Below, piece after piece: positions 33,618 to 42,339 of a DNA stretch of 64,000 nt. How positions within the stretch are numbered: the first letter of the stretch is position 1; the number at the start of each line of letters is the position of its first letter. The stretch spans positions 45,618 through 109,617 of the forward strand of contig NZ_VZZK01000019.1 of the NCBI RefSeq assembly GCF_008806385.1, given 5' to 3'. The stretch comes from Methylobacterium soli. GTDB taxonomy: Bacteria; Pseudomonadota; Alphaproteobacteria; Rhizobiales; Beijerinckiaceae. The notes under the pieces are model-generated. The model was not told where the DNA came from and searched no databases. It saw only the letters and a list, made by a program, of their open reading frames with translations. The position numbers and the translations under genes were made by a program.

Positions 33618-35738
33618 CTACCACCAGCCCCGGCTGACCGGAGCGGGCCGCGGTGTCCAGAGGCTCGGCTCGCCGAAATCGCCGCTCGATTCCGCGGTCG
33701 CCCGGACGGTACGGCGCGGTGCGCGCTGCGCCACGGGCTTCGGCGCACGCGGCGCCTCCGCGAGCTTGCGCTTCGGCTCGCTCGGCCCGCGCACCAGGGC
33801 GGGAGCGCCGCCGGGCAGGCCGAGGGCAGTCCGCATGCGGGCATCGTAGCCGTAGAGGTCGGGCAGGGTGCGATACTGGCCGGAATCGTCGAGATAGGCC
33901 GTGAAATAGGCGAGGTGAACCGGCAGCTTCTCGCTCAAGCGGATCGAGCGCTCGCCCTTGCCGATGAGCTTCTTCAACCGCTCGCTCGACCAGGCATCCG
34001 GCAGCACCGCGTCCGCGAAGCGGAACGGGTCGTCCACGCGCACGCAGCCGTGGCTCATGGCCCGGTGGCTCGCCGAGAACAGCGAGCGGTTGGGCGTGTC
34101 GTGCAGATAGACCGCGTGGTTGTTGGGGAACATGAACTTGATGAAGCCGAGCGCGTTGCGCTCGCCCGGGGGCTGGCGCACCGAGATCGCGTTGCCGTGC
34201 CGGACGACCTGGTAGCCGCGCCGCGCCGCGTAGTTCGGGTCGCGGGCAAGCCCGGGCAGGAACTCGTTCTTGAGGATCGAGGGCGGCACGTTCCAGGACG
34301 GGTTGACGACCGCGTATTCCATGGCGCCGGAGAAGATCGGCGTCGGTGACTCGGTCTTGCCGACGATGACCCGGGCCTCGTCCCGCAGGCTTGCGTTGCG
34401 GAACACCCGCAGGCGGAATTCCGGGATGTTCACCATCACGTAGTCGCGCCCGAGATCCGCCGGCAGCCAGCGCCAGCGCTCCATGTTGACGAGGAGCGTG
34501 GGCTCGTCCCCGCTCACGGGTCCCCGCGCCGCCGGGGTGGCGAGCGCCACGGTCGTCTGGACCGTGAGCAGGCCGTTCGCCGGCAGGCCGCGGCTGCGCT
34601 GGAAATCCGTCACCGCGGCGACCACCGCGGCATCGTAATCCTCGGCCTCGCCGGGGGCGGCATCGAGGGTGCCGCCGGAATGGGGCTCGAGCCCGAAGCG
34701 GGCCCGGATCAGCGGCACGCGGGCATCCCGCATCCCGAGCTTCAAGACGGGGCCGGCGGGCAGCCTGACCACGGGGGTCGCGGCCGGGTTGCGGTCGCGC
34801 AGGGCCGCGAGGCGATCCTTCAGGGCGCGGTATCCGGCCTCCTGCGGGTTGTAGCGCTGCAGCAGGTCCCCCGCGCCGGCCCCCGCCGCCGCGATCTGCC
34901 CCAGCACCGCCTCGGGCGCCGGCAGGTCGAGGGCCGGAGTGATCAGGCGCGACAGGTTCGCCAGGTTGATGCGCCCGCCCCGCGCATCGCGGGCATAGAG
35001 CGCCACGGCGGCCGAGAGCTTCAGGTCGGCCTCGGCGATCTCGGCCTCGGTATCGGGACGGCGCAGCACGCCGAGCACGGGCACCGGGTAGGCATTCGGG
35101 TCGAGCCCGTCCTCGCCGGCTTTGGCGAGGCGCCCGGCGGCGGATCTCGCCGCCGGGGTGAAGCGCCCGTCGACGATCCAGACCGGCTTGAAGGCGCCGA
35201 GCGCGTAGAAGGCCTGGATCGCCTCGCGCTCCTTTGTGGTGAGGCGGGGCAGGAGGGGCGCCGCGCCGGTGAGGCGGGCCGCCACGGCGGCCGCCTGCGG
35301 GTCGCTCGGCGGAGGCGGCGGGGCCGGCGCGGCCGCGACCGGCGCCGGATCGGCGCCCGGGACAGAGGTGGCGTCCGGAGCGGAAGCCGAGGCGGGCGCC
35401 GGACCATCCTGCGGCGCCGGCGCGGCGGGCTTGTCGGAGGCGTCGCGCTGGTCCTTGCCGTCCGGGGTGCCGGCGGAGACCGGCGCGTCGGAAGCCGGGG
35501 CAGCGGCGGCAGGCGCCAAGCCCGGTTCGCCACCCTGCGCCTCGGTGCTCGCGCCGGCCGGAACGGAGGCCTCGGGGACCATCGGGGCCGCGGGCTCGAC
35601 GGCGGCCTGGCGCAGGGATGCCGGCCCGCCGGCATCCGCCTCGCCCGACGCGGATTGCGCGCGCGCGAGGCTCGCATGGGCGACGGAACCGGCGAGCAGG
35701 GCGGCCAGTGCGAAGGTGGCAGAGCGCGAGACGCCCAT
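33618..35738 (-). CDS. Large L,D-transpeptidase (YcbB/LdtD type)
   Basis: 706 residues from ATG 35738, preceded by GGGAGAG; the in-frame codon at 35774 is less likely. A signal peptide (about residues 1-28) is followed by about 130 residues of Ala/Pro/Gly low complexity. The YcbB-type scaffold domain, a peptidoglycan-binding region (DFQRSRGLPANGLLTVQT) and a C-terminal YkuD domain come next. The catalytic motif is HDTPNRSLF...SHGCVRVDDP, nucleophile about Cys565. Enzymes of this type make 3-3 cross-links in the sacculus. Alphaproteobacteria with polar growth often carry many Ldt paralogues. Confidence 0.93.
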   Translation of the reverse strand: MGVSRSATFALAALLAGSVAHASLARAQSASGEADAGGPASLRQAAVEPAAPMVPEASVPAGASTEAQGGEPGLAPAAAAPASDAPVSAGTPDGKDQRDASDKPAAPAPQDGPAPASASAPDATSVPGADPAPVAAAPAPPPPPSDPQAAAVAARLTGAAPLLPRLTTKEREAIQAFYALGAFKPVWIVDGRFTPAARSAAGRLAKAGEDGLDPNAYPVPVLGVLRRPDTEAEIAEADLKLSAAVALYARDARGGRINLANLSRLITPALDLPAPEAVLGQIAAAGAGAGDLLQRYNPQEAGYRALKDRLAALRDRNPAATPVVRLPAGPVLKLGMRDARVPLIRARFGLEPHSGGTLDAAPGEAEDYDAAVVAAVTDFQRSRGLPANGLLTVQTTVALATPAARGPVSGDEPTLLVNMERWRWLPADLGRDYVMVNIPEFRLRVFRNASLRDEARVIVGKTESPTPIFSGAMEYAVVNPSWNVPPSILKNEFLPGLARDPNYAARRGYQVVRHGNAISVRQPPGERNALGFIKFMFPNNHAVYLHDTPNRSLFSASHRAMSHGCVRVDDPFRFADAVLPDAWSSERLKKLIGKGERSIRLSEKLPVHLAYFTAYLDDSGQYRTLPDLYGYDARMRTALGLPGGAPALVRGPSEPKRKLAEAPRAPKPVAQRAPRRTVRATAESSGDFGEPSLWTPRPAPVSRGWW

Positions 35739-35851
35739 GTCTGTCTCTCCCGGGAACGGCCTCAGGCGGGCCAACCCGTTCGTATGGTTATCATCTCAAG
35801 CGGAGCCGTGTGCAATCGCACTCCGGCCGCACCGCGTCGCGATTCCGGACG

Positions 35852-37342
35852 TCAGGCCGCAGCCTCGGATTTCTCGTCCCCTTCGAGGCCGAGGTCCTTG
35901 AGCTTGCGGTAGAGGGTGGATCGGCCGATTCCGAGGCGCCGCGAGACCTCGGACATCCGGCCGCGGTAGAATTGCAGCGCGAAGCGGATGATCTCGGCCT
36001 CCAGGGCATCCATCGGCTTCATCTCGCCCGTATCCTCGACCACGAGGGACATGGCGTGGGGATCGCGCACCTCGACCCGGACGATCTCGCGCACCGGCTC
36101 CAGCGCCCCGACGGGCAGGATCGGCTGGCTCGGGGCCGGGGGGATGCGCACGTCGAACCCCTCGACCTGCGCGGCGATCTGGGGGAATTCCGCGACCGTC
36201 AGCTCGTCGCCATCGGCCAGCACCACGGCCCGGAACAGGGCATTCTCGAGCTGGCGGACATTGCCGGGCCAGCCGTATCGCGTGAGCAGCGCCATCGCCT
36301 CCGGGGTAATCGAGCGGACGCGCTTGCCCTCCTCCGCCGCGAAGCGGGCGCAGAAGGAGCGCACGAGGTCCGGGATGTCCTCGCGGCGCGCGCGCAGCGG
36401 CGGCAGGGTCATCGGGAAGACGTTGAGGCGGTAATAGAGGTCCTCGCGGAAGCGGCCCTGCTTCACCAGGTCGAGGAGCGAGCGGTTCGTGGCCGAGATC
36501 AGGCGGATGTCGACGCGCACGCTGCGCTTGGCCCCGACCGGATCGACCTCGCCCTCCTGGAGCGCGCGCAGGAGCTTCACCTGCGCGTCGAGGGGCAACT
36601 CGCCGATCTCGTCGAGGAAGAGCGTGCCGCCCGACGCCTCGACGAACTTGCCCACATGCCGCTCGGTGGCCCCCGTGAAGGCCCCCTTCTCGTGGCCGAA
36701 CAGGGTCGATTCGACGAGGTTGTCGGGGATCGCCCCGCAATTGACGGTGACGAACGACTTGCCGCGGCGCTCGCCGGAGCCCTGGATCGCGCGGGCCAGC
36801 ACCTCCTTGCCGACGCCCGACTCGCCCTCGATCAGGACCGGGATGTTCGATTTCGCGGAGCGCTCGGCGAGCCGGATCACCCGGTCCATGTCGGGGCTGC
36901 GCGAGGCGAGGTCCCGGAAGGTGAGGGAGCCGGAGGCCCGGCGGCGCATGCGCCGCACCTCTTCCTCCAGCTGATCGACCTTGAGGGCGTTCTTGATCGA
37001 GACCTGCAGGCGCTCGGCGCCGGCGGGCTTCACCACGAAATCCACCGCCCCCGCCCGCATGGCGGTCACCACGGTGTCGATCGAGCCGTTCGAGGTCTGG
37101 ACGATGACGGGGGTGTCGAGGCCGGCCTTGCGCATCCCGGCAAGCACCCCGAGCCCGTCGAGGCCGCCCGGCATCACGAGATCGAGGAGCACGACGTCGA
37201 TCGCGTCGCCCGCGCGCAGGGCCGCGAGGCCGTCCACACCGTTCTCGGCGACCCGGGCCTCGAAGCCGAAGCGGCGCACCATCGCCTCGGTGAGGCGGCG
37301 CTGCACGGGATCGTCGTCGACGATGAGGACCGTTGTCGACAT
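35852..37342 (-). CDS. Sigma-54-dependent response regulator (NtrC family)
   Basis: 496 residues. Receiver (about 1-120, phosphoacceptor Asp54 in VLLDLVMPGG, Lys in VVKPAGAE), AAA+ domain (about 145-375) with Walker A GESGVGKE, the sigma-54 contact loop GAFTGA and Walker B GGTLFLDEIGELP, and a C-terminal Fis-type helix-turn-helix (MSEVSRRLGIGRSTLYRKL). It should activate sigma-54 promoters after phosphorylation. No histidine kinase gene is adjacent, so it is an orphan here. ATG 37342 begins the receiver directly; the frame is open to 37558 without similarity. Confidence 0.95.
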   Translation of the reverse strand: MSTTVLIVDDDPVQRRLTEAMVRRFGFEARVAENGVDGLAALRAGDAIDVVLLDLVMPGGLDGLGVLAGMRKAGLDTPVIVQTSNGSIDTVVTAMRAGAVDFVVKPAGAERLQVSIKNALKVDQLEEEVRRMRRRASGSLTFRDLASRSPDMDRVIRLAERSAKSNIPVLIEGESGVGKEVLARAIQGSGERRGKSFVTVNCGAIPDNLVESTLFGHEKGAFTGATERHVGKFVEASGGTLFLDEIGELPLDAQVKLLRALQEGEVDPVGAKRSVRVDIRLISATNRSLLDLVKQGRFREDLYYRLNVFPMTLPPLRARREDIPDLVRSFCARFAAEEGKRVRSITPEAMALLTRYGWPGNVRQLENALFRAVVLADGDELTVAEFPQIAAQVEGFDVRIPPAPSQPILPVGALEPVREIVRVEVRDPHAMSLVVEDTGEMKPMDALEAEIIRFALQFYRGRMSEVSRRLGIGRSTLYRKLKDLGLEGDEKSEAAA

Positions 37343-37652
37343 GAGGGCGTCCCTTGCTCGTCCGCGCGGCCGGGTCGGCGCGCCGTGCCGGAGCACGGGC
37401 CCGCCTCTGCGGCCGACGGATGTTTCGTTTCGAGCCGCAGGGTGGCTCAAGAGCGTAAAGTCCCGCTTAACGACAATCCGAGTTTTTCCCCGTCCATCCG
37501 CCGCCGCGGGGGCTGCGACGCCTTGACCGTGACGCTTGCGCCGCGAGCCTGGCCACAAGGGTGCGGGCTCCGGTTGATCGCGCCGGCTTTGGGCCGATAT
37601 CTCTTGCCGAGCGGGGCGCCGGCGTCCCGCGGTTCAAGGAATCGAGAAGTCA
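37343..37652. other. Intergenic stretch between divergent regulator and pepF genes
   Basis: About 310 bp that must hold both promoters. No convincing sigma-54 (GG-N10-GC) site, hairpin or small gene was identified by eye. Confidence 0.3.
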
Positions 37653-39533
37653 ATGTCGAGCCGAGCCGTCGCGCCTGTCCTGATGCCCGAACCCGCGCAC
37701 AACGCGGACGGGAGCCACGCGGCGAAGGCCGCCGCCCGCGCGCTCGACCTCGGGGCGCTGCCCGAATGGGACCTGAGCGACCTCTATTCCGGCCTCGACG
37801 CCCCGGATTTCCGCGCCGACCTCGCGCGCGCCGAGGCCGATTGCCGGGCCTTCGCGGCGCGCTACGCCGGCCGGATCGCCGAGATCGCGGGCAGCCCCGA
37901 CGCCTCGGCGGCCCTGGCGGAGGCCCTGCGCGCCTACGAGGGCATCGAGGAGCTCCTCGGCAAGCTGATGTCCTATGCGGGCCTCGTCTATTCGGGCGAC
38001 ACCACGGACGAGGCCCGCGCCAAGTTCTACGGCGATACCCGCGAGCGCCTGACGAACGCGTCCGGCGACCTCCTGTTCTTCGCCCTCGAGCTGAACCGGG
38101 TGGACGACGCGGTGATGGATGCCGCGATGGCCTCGGGGCCCCTCGCGCATTTCACGCCCTGGCTGGAGGACCTGCGCCGGGAGAAGCCGTTCCAGCTGGA
38201 AGACCGGATCGAGAAGCTGTTCCTCGAGAAGTCCGTCACGGCGAACGCCGCCTGGGACCGGCTCTTCAACGAGACCATCGCGTCGCTCCGCTTCACGATC
38301 GGGGGCGAGGCGCTGACGCTGGAACCCACCCTCAACAAGCTGCAGGACCCCGATGGCGCCGTGCGCAAGGAGGCGGCGGGCGCGCTCAGCGAGGTGTTTC
38401 GGGCGAATCTTCGGGTCTTTACGCTGATCACCAACACGCTCGCCAAGGACAAGGAGATCTCCGACCGCTGGCGCGGCTTCAAGGATGTGGCCGATGCCCG
38501 CCACCTCGCCAACCGGGTCGAGCCTGAGGTGGTGGCGGCCCTCGTCGAGGCGGTCCAGGCGGCCTATCCGCGCCTGTCGCACCGCTATTACCGGCTCAAG
38601 GCCAAGTGGTTCGGCGTCGACGCCCTGCCGTACTGGGACCGCAACGCGCCCCTGCCGCGGGTGGAGCAGCGCACGATCCCCTGGACCGAGGCGCGCGACA
38701 CCGTGCTCGACGCCTACGGGGCGTTCTCGCCCGACATGGCGGCCATCGCCAAGACGTTCTTCGACCGGCGCTGGATCGACGCGCCGACGCGCCCCGGCAA
38801 GGCGCCGGGGGCCTTCGCGCACCCGACCGTGCCCTCGGTCCACCCCTATGTGCTGGTGAATTACCAGGGCAAGCCGCGGGACGTGATGACGCTGGCGCAC
38901 GAGCTCGGCCACGGGGTGCACCAGGTGCTCGCCGGACCGAACGGCGCCCTGATGGCGCCGACGCCGCTGACGCTGGCCGAGACCGCGAGCGTCTTCGGCG
39001 AGATGCTGACCTTCCGCCGCCTCCTCGCCAACACCCGCAACCCGACCCAGCGCCGGGCCATGCTCGCCGCCAAGGTCGAGGACATGATCAACACGGTGGT
39101 GCGCCAGATCGCGTTCTACGCCTTCGAGCGGAAGGTCCACCTCGCCCGCCAGCAGGGCGAGCTGACGGCCGAGCAGATCAACGCCCTCTGGATCTCGGTC
39201 CAGGCCGAATCGCTCGGGCCCGCGATCACGCTCGATGCCGGCTACGAGCCCTTCTGGGCCTATATCCCGCACTTCATCCACTCGCCCTTCTACGTCTACG
39301 CCTACGCCTTCGGCGACTGCCTCGTGAACTCCCTCTACGGGGTCTATGCCAAGGCCGAGGACGGCTTCGTCGAGCGTTACTTCGCGCTCCTCTCGGCGGG
39401 CGGCTCGAAGCCCTACGGCGAACTCCTCGCACCCTTCGGCCTCGATGCCAGCGACCCGTCCTTCTGGCAGATCGGGCTCGGCATGATCGAGGGCATGATC
39501 GCCGAGCTCGAGGCCATGGAGGGGCAGAACTGA
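37653..39533 (+). CDS. pepF: Oligoendopeptidase F (M3 family)
   Basis: 626 residues. Zinc metallopeptidase cleaving medium-length peptides in the cytoplasm. The signature HELGH is at about residues 416-420 in MTLAHELGHGVHQVL, with the distal Glu in ETASVFGEML. The N-terminal half is the all-helical M3 cap. The C-terminus retains the usual YVYAYAFGDCLVNSLY. Length is normal for the pepF clade. The stop is 14 nt from a long palindrome that belongs to the next operon. Confidence 0.95.
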   Translation: MSSRAVAPVLMPEPAHNADGSHAAKAAARALDLGALPEWDLSDLYSGLDAPDFRADLARAEADCRAFAARYAGRIAEIAGSPDASAALAEALRAYEGIEELLGKLMSYAGLVYSGDTTDEARAKFYGDTRERLTNASGDLLFFALELNRVDDAVMDAAMASGPLAHFTPWLEDLRREKPFQLEDRIEKLFLEKSVTANAAWDRLFNETIASLRFTIGGEALTLEPTLNKLQDPDGAVRKEAAGALSEVFRANLRVFTLITNTLAKDKEISDRWRGFKDVADARHLANRVEPEVVAALVEAVQAAYPRLSHRYYRLKAKWFGVDALPYWDRNAPLPRVEQRTIPWTEARDTVLDAYGAFSPDMAAIAKTFFDRRWIDAPTRPGKAPGAFAHPTVPSVHPYVLVNYQGKPRDVMTLAHELGHGVHQVLAGPNGALMAPTPLTLAETASVFGEMLTFRRLLANTRNPTQRRAMLAAKVEDMINTVVRQIAFYAFERKVHLARQQGELTAEQINALWISVQAESLGPAITLDAGYEPFWAYIPHFIHSPFYVYAYAFGDCLVNSLYGVYAKAEDGFVERYFALLSAGGSKPYGELLAPFGLDASDPSFWQIGLGMIEGMIAELEAMEGQN

Positions 39534-39546
39534 GGCTTGGTACCGT

Positions 39547-39587
39547 CGCCGCGGGATGTTATACGATTCGTACAACATCCCGCGGCG
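39547..39587. promoter_or_regulatory. 41-bp near-perfect palindrome, likely autoregulatory operator of the TA operon
   Basis: Outer arms 39547-39560 and 39574-39587 are perfect 14-nt complements, and inner arms 39562-39566 and 39568-39572 add five more pairs. The only imperfections are A39561/C39573 and the central T39567. It ends 8 bp before the antitoxin ATG. It contains a TATAC element, so promoter and operator probably overlap. In RNA it would also form a hairpin and could end pepF transcripts. Confidence 0.65.
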
Positions 39588-39594
39588 GCACCCC

Positions 39595-39819
39595 ATGAAG
39601 CTCGAAGTCAAGAAGATCGGTAACTCGACCGGGCTGATCCTGCCGCGGGAATTGCTCGGCACCCTGAACCTCGCGCAGGGGGATTGGCTCTACGTGACGG
39701 AGAACGCCGACGGCTCCGTGCGTCTCTCGCCGTATGATCCGACCTTCGAGAAGGGCATGAAGATCGCCGAGAAGGCGATGAAGACCTACCGGAACGCGCT
39801 CTCCGAACTCGCCAAGTGA
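39595..39819 (+). CDS. AbrB/MazE-type antitoxin
   Basis: 74 residues. The swapped-hairpin SpoVT-AbrB DNA-binding domain is at residues 1-45 (MKLEVKKIGNSTGLILPREL, LNLAQGDWLYV). The C-terminal part (about 50-74, FEKGMKIAEKAMKTYRNALS) is a helix suited to wrap around the toxin. The ATG at 39595 follows the palindrome; the in-frame codon at 39556 lies inside it. It overlaps the toxin start by 4 nt (GTGA), the usual coupling in type II modules. Confidence 0.9.
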   Translation: MKLEVKKIGNSTGLILPRELLGTLNLAQGDWLYVTENADGSVRLSPYDPTFEKGMKIAEKAMKTYRNALSELAK

Positions 39820-40202
39820 GCGAGATCGTCTGGCTGACGAGCGATCTCGTCCAGGCCATCCATGCCCATCAGCTCAAGCAGTTCGGCGGACCACCGGGTC
39901 TGCGGGACGCGGGTGCGCTCGAATCGGCCCTCGGCCGCCCGGTCAATCGCTTGGCCTACGGCGAAGCCGATCTCGCGGAGCTGGCCGCAGCCTACGCCTT
40001 CGGAATCGCCAAGAATCACCCCTTCATCGACGGGAACAAGCGCGCCGCCCTGCTCGCGCTGGTCACCTTCCTGGGGCTCAACGACATCGATTTCGTCGCA
40101 GACGAGGCCGAGGCCGTGGTGATGATCCTCGGCCTCGCCGCCGGCGAGATCGACGAGGCCGGCCTCACCCGCTGGATTCGCGACAACCTCCCGGCCGGCT
40201 GA
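39816..40202 (+). CDS. doc: Doc-type (death-on-curing) toxin
   Basis: 128 residues starting with GTG. The Fic/Doc catalytic motif HPFIDGNKRAA is at about residues 68-78. In P1 Doc this motif phosphorylates EF-Tu and stops translation; the kinase-type KR variant seen here fits Doc rather than adenylylating Fic. Length matches Doc. The AbrB-type partner upstream replaces the Phd antitoxin of the classical pair, a combination known in many proteobacterial genomes. Confidence 0.92.
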   Translation: MSEIVWLTSDLVQAIHAHQLKQFGGPPGLRDAGALESALGRPVNRLAYGEADLAELAAAYAFGIAKNHPFIDGNKRAALLALVTFLGLNDIDFVADEAEAVVMILGLAAGEIDEAGLTRWIRDNLPAG

Positions 40203-40308
40203 GCCGGGCCGCGGCGCAGGGACCCAGCGCCCTGGCGCTCGGGCCATCGTGGCTTATCTCCGGTCCAGTCCCGAGAGTGCCGCAGCACGAGAGCCCAGCA
40301 GAGCCCCG

Positions 40309-41670
40309 ATGGCCGAGATCGACCCGGAAGCCAACCGCTTCACCGCCCGCGCCAGCCGCTACGCCCGCGTCGGCGCCAATGTGGGCGGCGTCGCCGCCCG
40401 GATGGCCGGCGCCCGCCTGTTCGGGAAGGAGGGCACCACCAACGCCGCCGCCCTGGCGCAGGCTCTGGGCGGCCTGAAGGGGCCGATCATGAAGGTGGCG
40501 CAGCTCCTCGCCACCGTGCCGGACCTGCTGCCCCCCGAATACGCGGCCGAGCTGCAGAAGCTCCAGGCCGACGCGCCGCCCATGGGGGCGGCCTTCGTCA
40601 AGCGCCGGCTGATGGCCGAGCTCGGGCCCGACTGGCAGGGCCGCTTCCGCAGCTTCGACCTGAAGCCCGCCGCCGCCGCCTCCCTCGGCCAGGTCCATCG
40701 GGCGACCGCCCTCGACGGGACGGATCTCGCCTGCAAGCTGCAATATCCGGACATGCAATCGGCCGTGGAGGCCGACCTGAAGCAGCTCGAGGTCGCCTTC
40801 GCCCTGCACCGGCGCATGAATTCCTGGCTCGACACCCGCGAGATCGCCAAGGAGATCGGCGCCCGCGTGCGCGAGGAACTGGATTATGCCCGCGAGGCCA
40901 AGCACGCCGCCCTCTACGGTGCAGTCCTCAAGGACGTCGACGCCGTGCGGGTGCCGGCGGTCTATCCGGAGCTCTCGACCAAGCGCCTGCTGACCCTCGG
41001 CTGGCTCGAGGGCGAGCGCATCCTCGGCTTCGCCGAATCGCCGGTCGAGATCCGCAACCGCATCGCCCAGGCGATGTTCAAGGCGTGGTGGCATCCCTTC
41101 AGCCGGGCCGCCGTCATCCACGGCGATCCGCATCTGGGCAATTACACGGTGTTCCGGGAGGGCGGCGAGGCGCAGGGCATCAACCTGCTGGATTACGGCT
41201 GCGTGCGCATCTTCCACCCGCGCTTCGTCGGAGGCGTCGTCGATCTCTATCGCGGCCTCCTCACCGGGGACGAGCCGCGCATCGTCCACGCCTACGAGGT
41301 CTGGGGCTTCAAGAACCTGAACCGAGAGCTGATCGACATCCTCAACATCTGGGCCCGCTTCATCTACGGGCCGCTCCTGGAGGACCGCACTCGCACGGTG
41401 GCGGACGGGGTCAAGCCCGGCGAGTATGGCCGGCGCCAGGCCTTCGAGGTGCACCAGGCGCTCAAGGCGCGCGGCCCCGTGACGGTGCCGCAGGAATTCG
41501 TCTTCATGGACCGGGCCGCGGTGGGTCTCGGCGCCGTGTTCCTGCACCTGCGCTCGGAGCTGAACTACCACAGGCTGTTCGAGGCCGAGATCGAGAGCTT
41601 CTCCCTCGATGCCCTCGCGACTCGGCAAGGCGAGGCGCTGAGCGCGGCCGGGCTCCCGCTGCCGCGCTGA
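40309..41670 (+). CDS. ABC1/AarF (UbiB-like) atypical kinase
   Basis: 453 residues from ATG 40309. ABC1-type kinase-like fold: the N-terminal motif usually written KxGQ is KVAQ here (in GPIMKVAQLLATVP, about residue 62). AAAASLGQVHRA is the Ala-rich nucleotide loop, ACKLQYP the Lys strand, HGDPHLGNY the catalytic-like loop and LDYG the metal Asp. Bacterial relatives support ubiquinone synthesis or lipid homeostasis as ATPases rather than protein kinases. No ubi gene is adjacent, so the role is uncertain. Confidence 0.9.
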   Translation: MAEIDPEANRFTARASRYARVGANVGGVAARMAGARLFGKEGTTNAAALAQALGGLKGPIMKVAQLLATVPDLLPPEYAAELQKLQADAPPMGAAFVKRRLMAELGPDWQGRFRSFDLKPAAAASLGQVHRATALDGTDLACKLQYPDMQSAVEADLKQLEVAFALHRRMNSWLDTREIAKEIGARVREELDYAREAKHAALYGAVLKDVDAVRVPAVYPELSTKRLLTLGWLEGERILGFAESPVEIRNRIAQAMFKAWWHPFSRAAVIHGDPHLGNYTVFREGGEAQGINLLDYGCVRIFHPRFVGGVVDLYRGLLTGDEPRIVHAYEVWGFKNLNRELIDILNIWARFIYGPLLEDRTRTVADGVKPGEYGRRQAFEVHQALKARGPVTVPQEFVFMDRAAVGLGAVFLHLRSELNYHRLFEAEIESFSLDALATRQGEALSAAGLPLPR

Positions 41671-41771
41671 GGCGCGGGCGTCCGGGCGCCGTCCCCCCAC
41701 GAAAGTCCGAGACGGCGGCGAAAACCCAAAATTTCTCAGCCCGCAAAGGCGTGAAGGCGCTGGACAACGGC

Positions 41772-41785
41772 TCTGGTATACCAGA
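41772..41785. promoter_or_regulatory. Perfect 14-bp palindrome, possible GntR-type operator
   Basis: TCTGGTATACCAGA is a perfect dyad resembling FadR-subfamily GntR sites (TGGTATACCA core). It lies 109 bp upstream of the aa3 subunit IV gene, in an intergenic stretch. No GntR gene occurs in the window. Confidence 0.35.
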
Positions 41786-41893
41786 AACTGAGCCATACGA
41801 AATCAGCCGCCGGTCTGCTGATTGCGAGCCGTCGAGGCTTGCGCTAAATCCGCTCGGGACCAAGCATGACGATGTCAAGGGAACGAGCGCGCG

Positions 41894-42187
41894 ATGGCTG
41901 ATACGAAGACCGTATCCGGGGTGACCTACAGCCCGGCAATGGATGCACAGACGCACGAGCAGACGTATCGCGGCTTCGTTCGCTTCGTCGAGATCGCCAC
42001 CGGCGTGGTGATCTGCTGGGTTCTCGCCCTCGCGGTCGGCGGCATCCGGGAAGCCTGGCTGACGGCGATTCTCGGCGTGGTGCTCTCGAGCGTGGCCGGC
42101 GCAGTCGGCGCCTTCGCGCCCGCCATTGGGTGGAAGGCGCCGTTCGTCGTCGCCGTACTCCTGGCACTTTATCTGGCTTTCGCCTGA
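41894..42187 (+). CDS. aa3-type cytochrome c oxidase subunit IV
   Basis: 97 residues. The alphaproteobacterial cox subunit IV pattern is present: a short soluble N-terminus with DAQTHEQTYRGFVRFVEIAT, then a transmembrane helix (VVICWVLALAVGG). Here it is followed by two further hydrophobic helices to the C-terminus, giving a longer form than the single-helix subunit of Paracoccus. It would associate with the aa3 oxidase in the inner membrane. It precedes the transhydrogenase operon by 152 nt in the same direction. Confidence 0.85.
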   Translation: MADTKTVSGVTYSPAMDAQTHEQTYRGFVRFVEIATGVVICWVLALAVGGIREAWLTAILGVVLSSVAGAVGAFAPAIGWKAPFVVAVLLALYLAFA

Positions 42188-42339
42188 GGTTGGTGTCGCC
42201 CTCGACCCGAACGGATTAAGGTCAGGGGCGACCTCAGGTTACAAGAGACGCGTTTCCATCAGATCAACCGGGCCACCCACCTCGAAACGTCGCGAAGATT
42301 CGCGCATTCGTTGGCGGTCAATCGAAGGGGAATTCCTGA

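Noticed and set aside
31818..34349. 843-codon plus-strand frame opposite the DUF882 and L,D-transpeptidase genes
   Set aside because: Shadow frame with no domain; the minus-strand genes have clear catalytic motifs.
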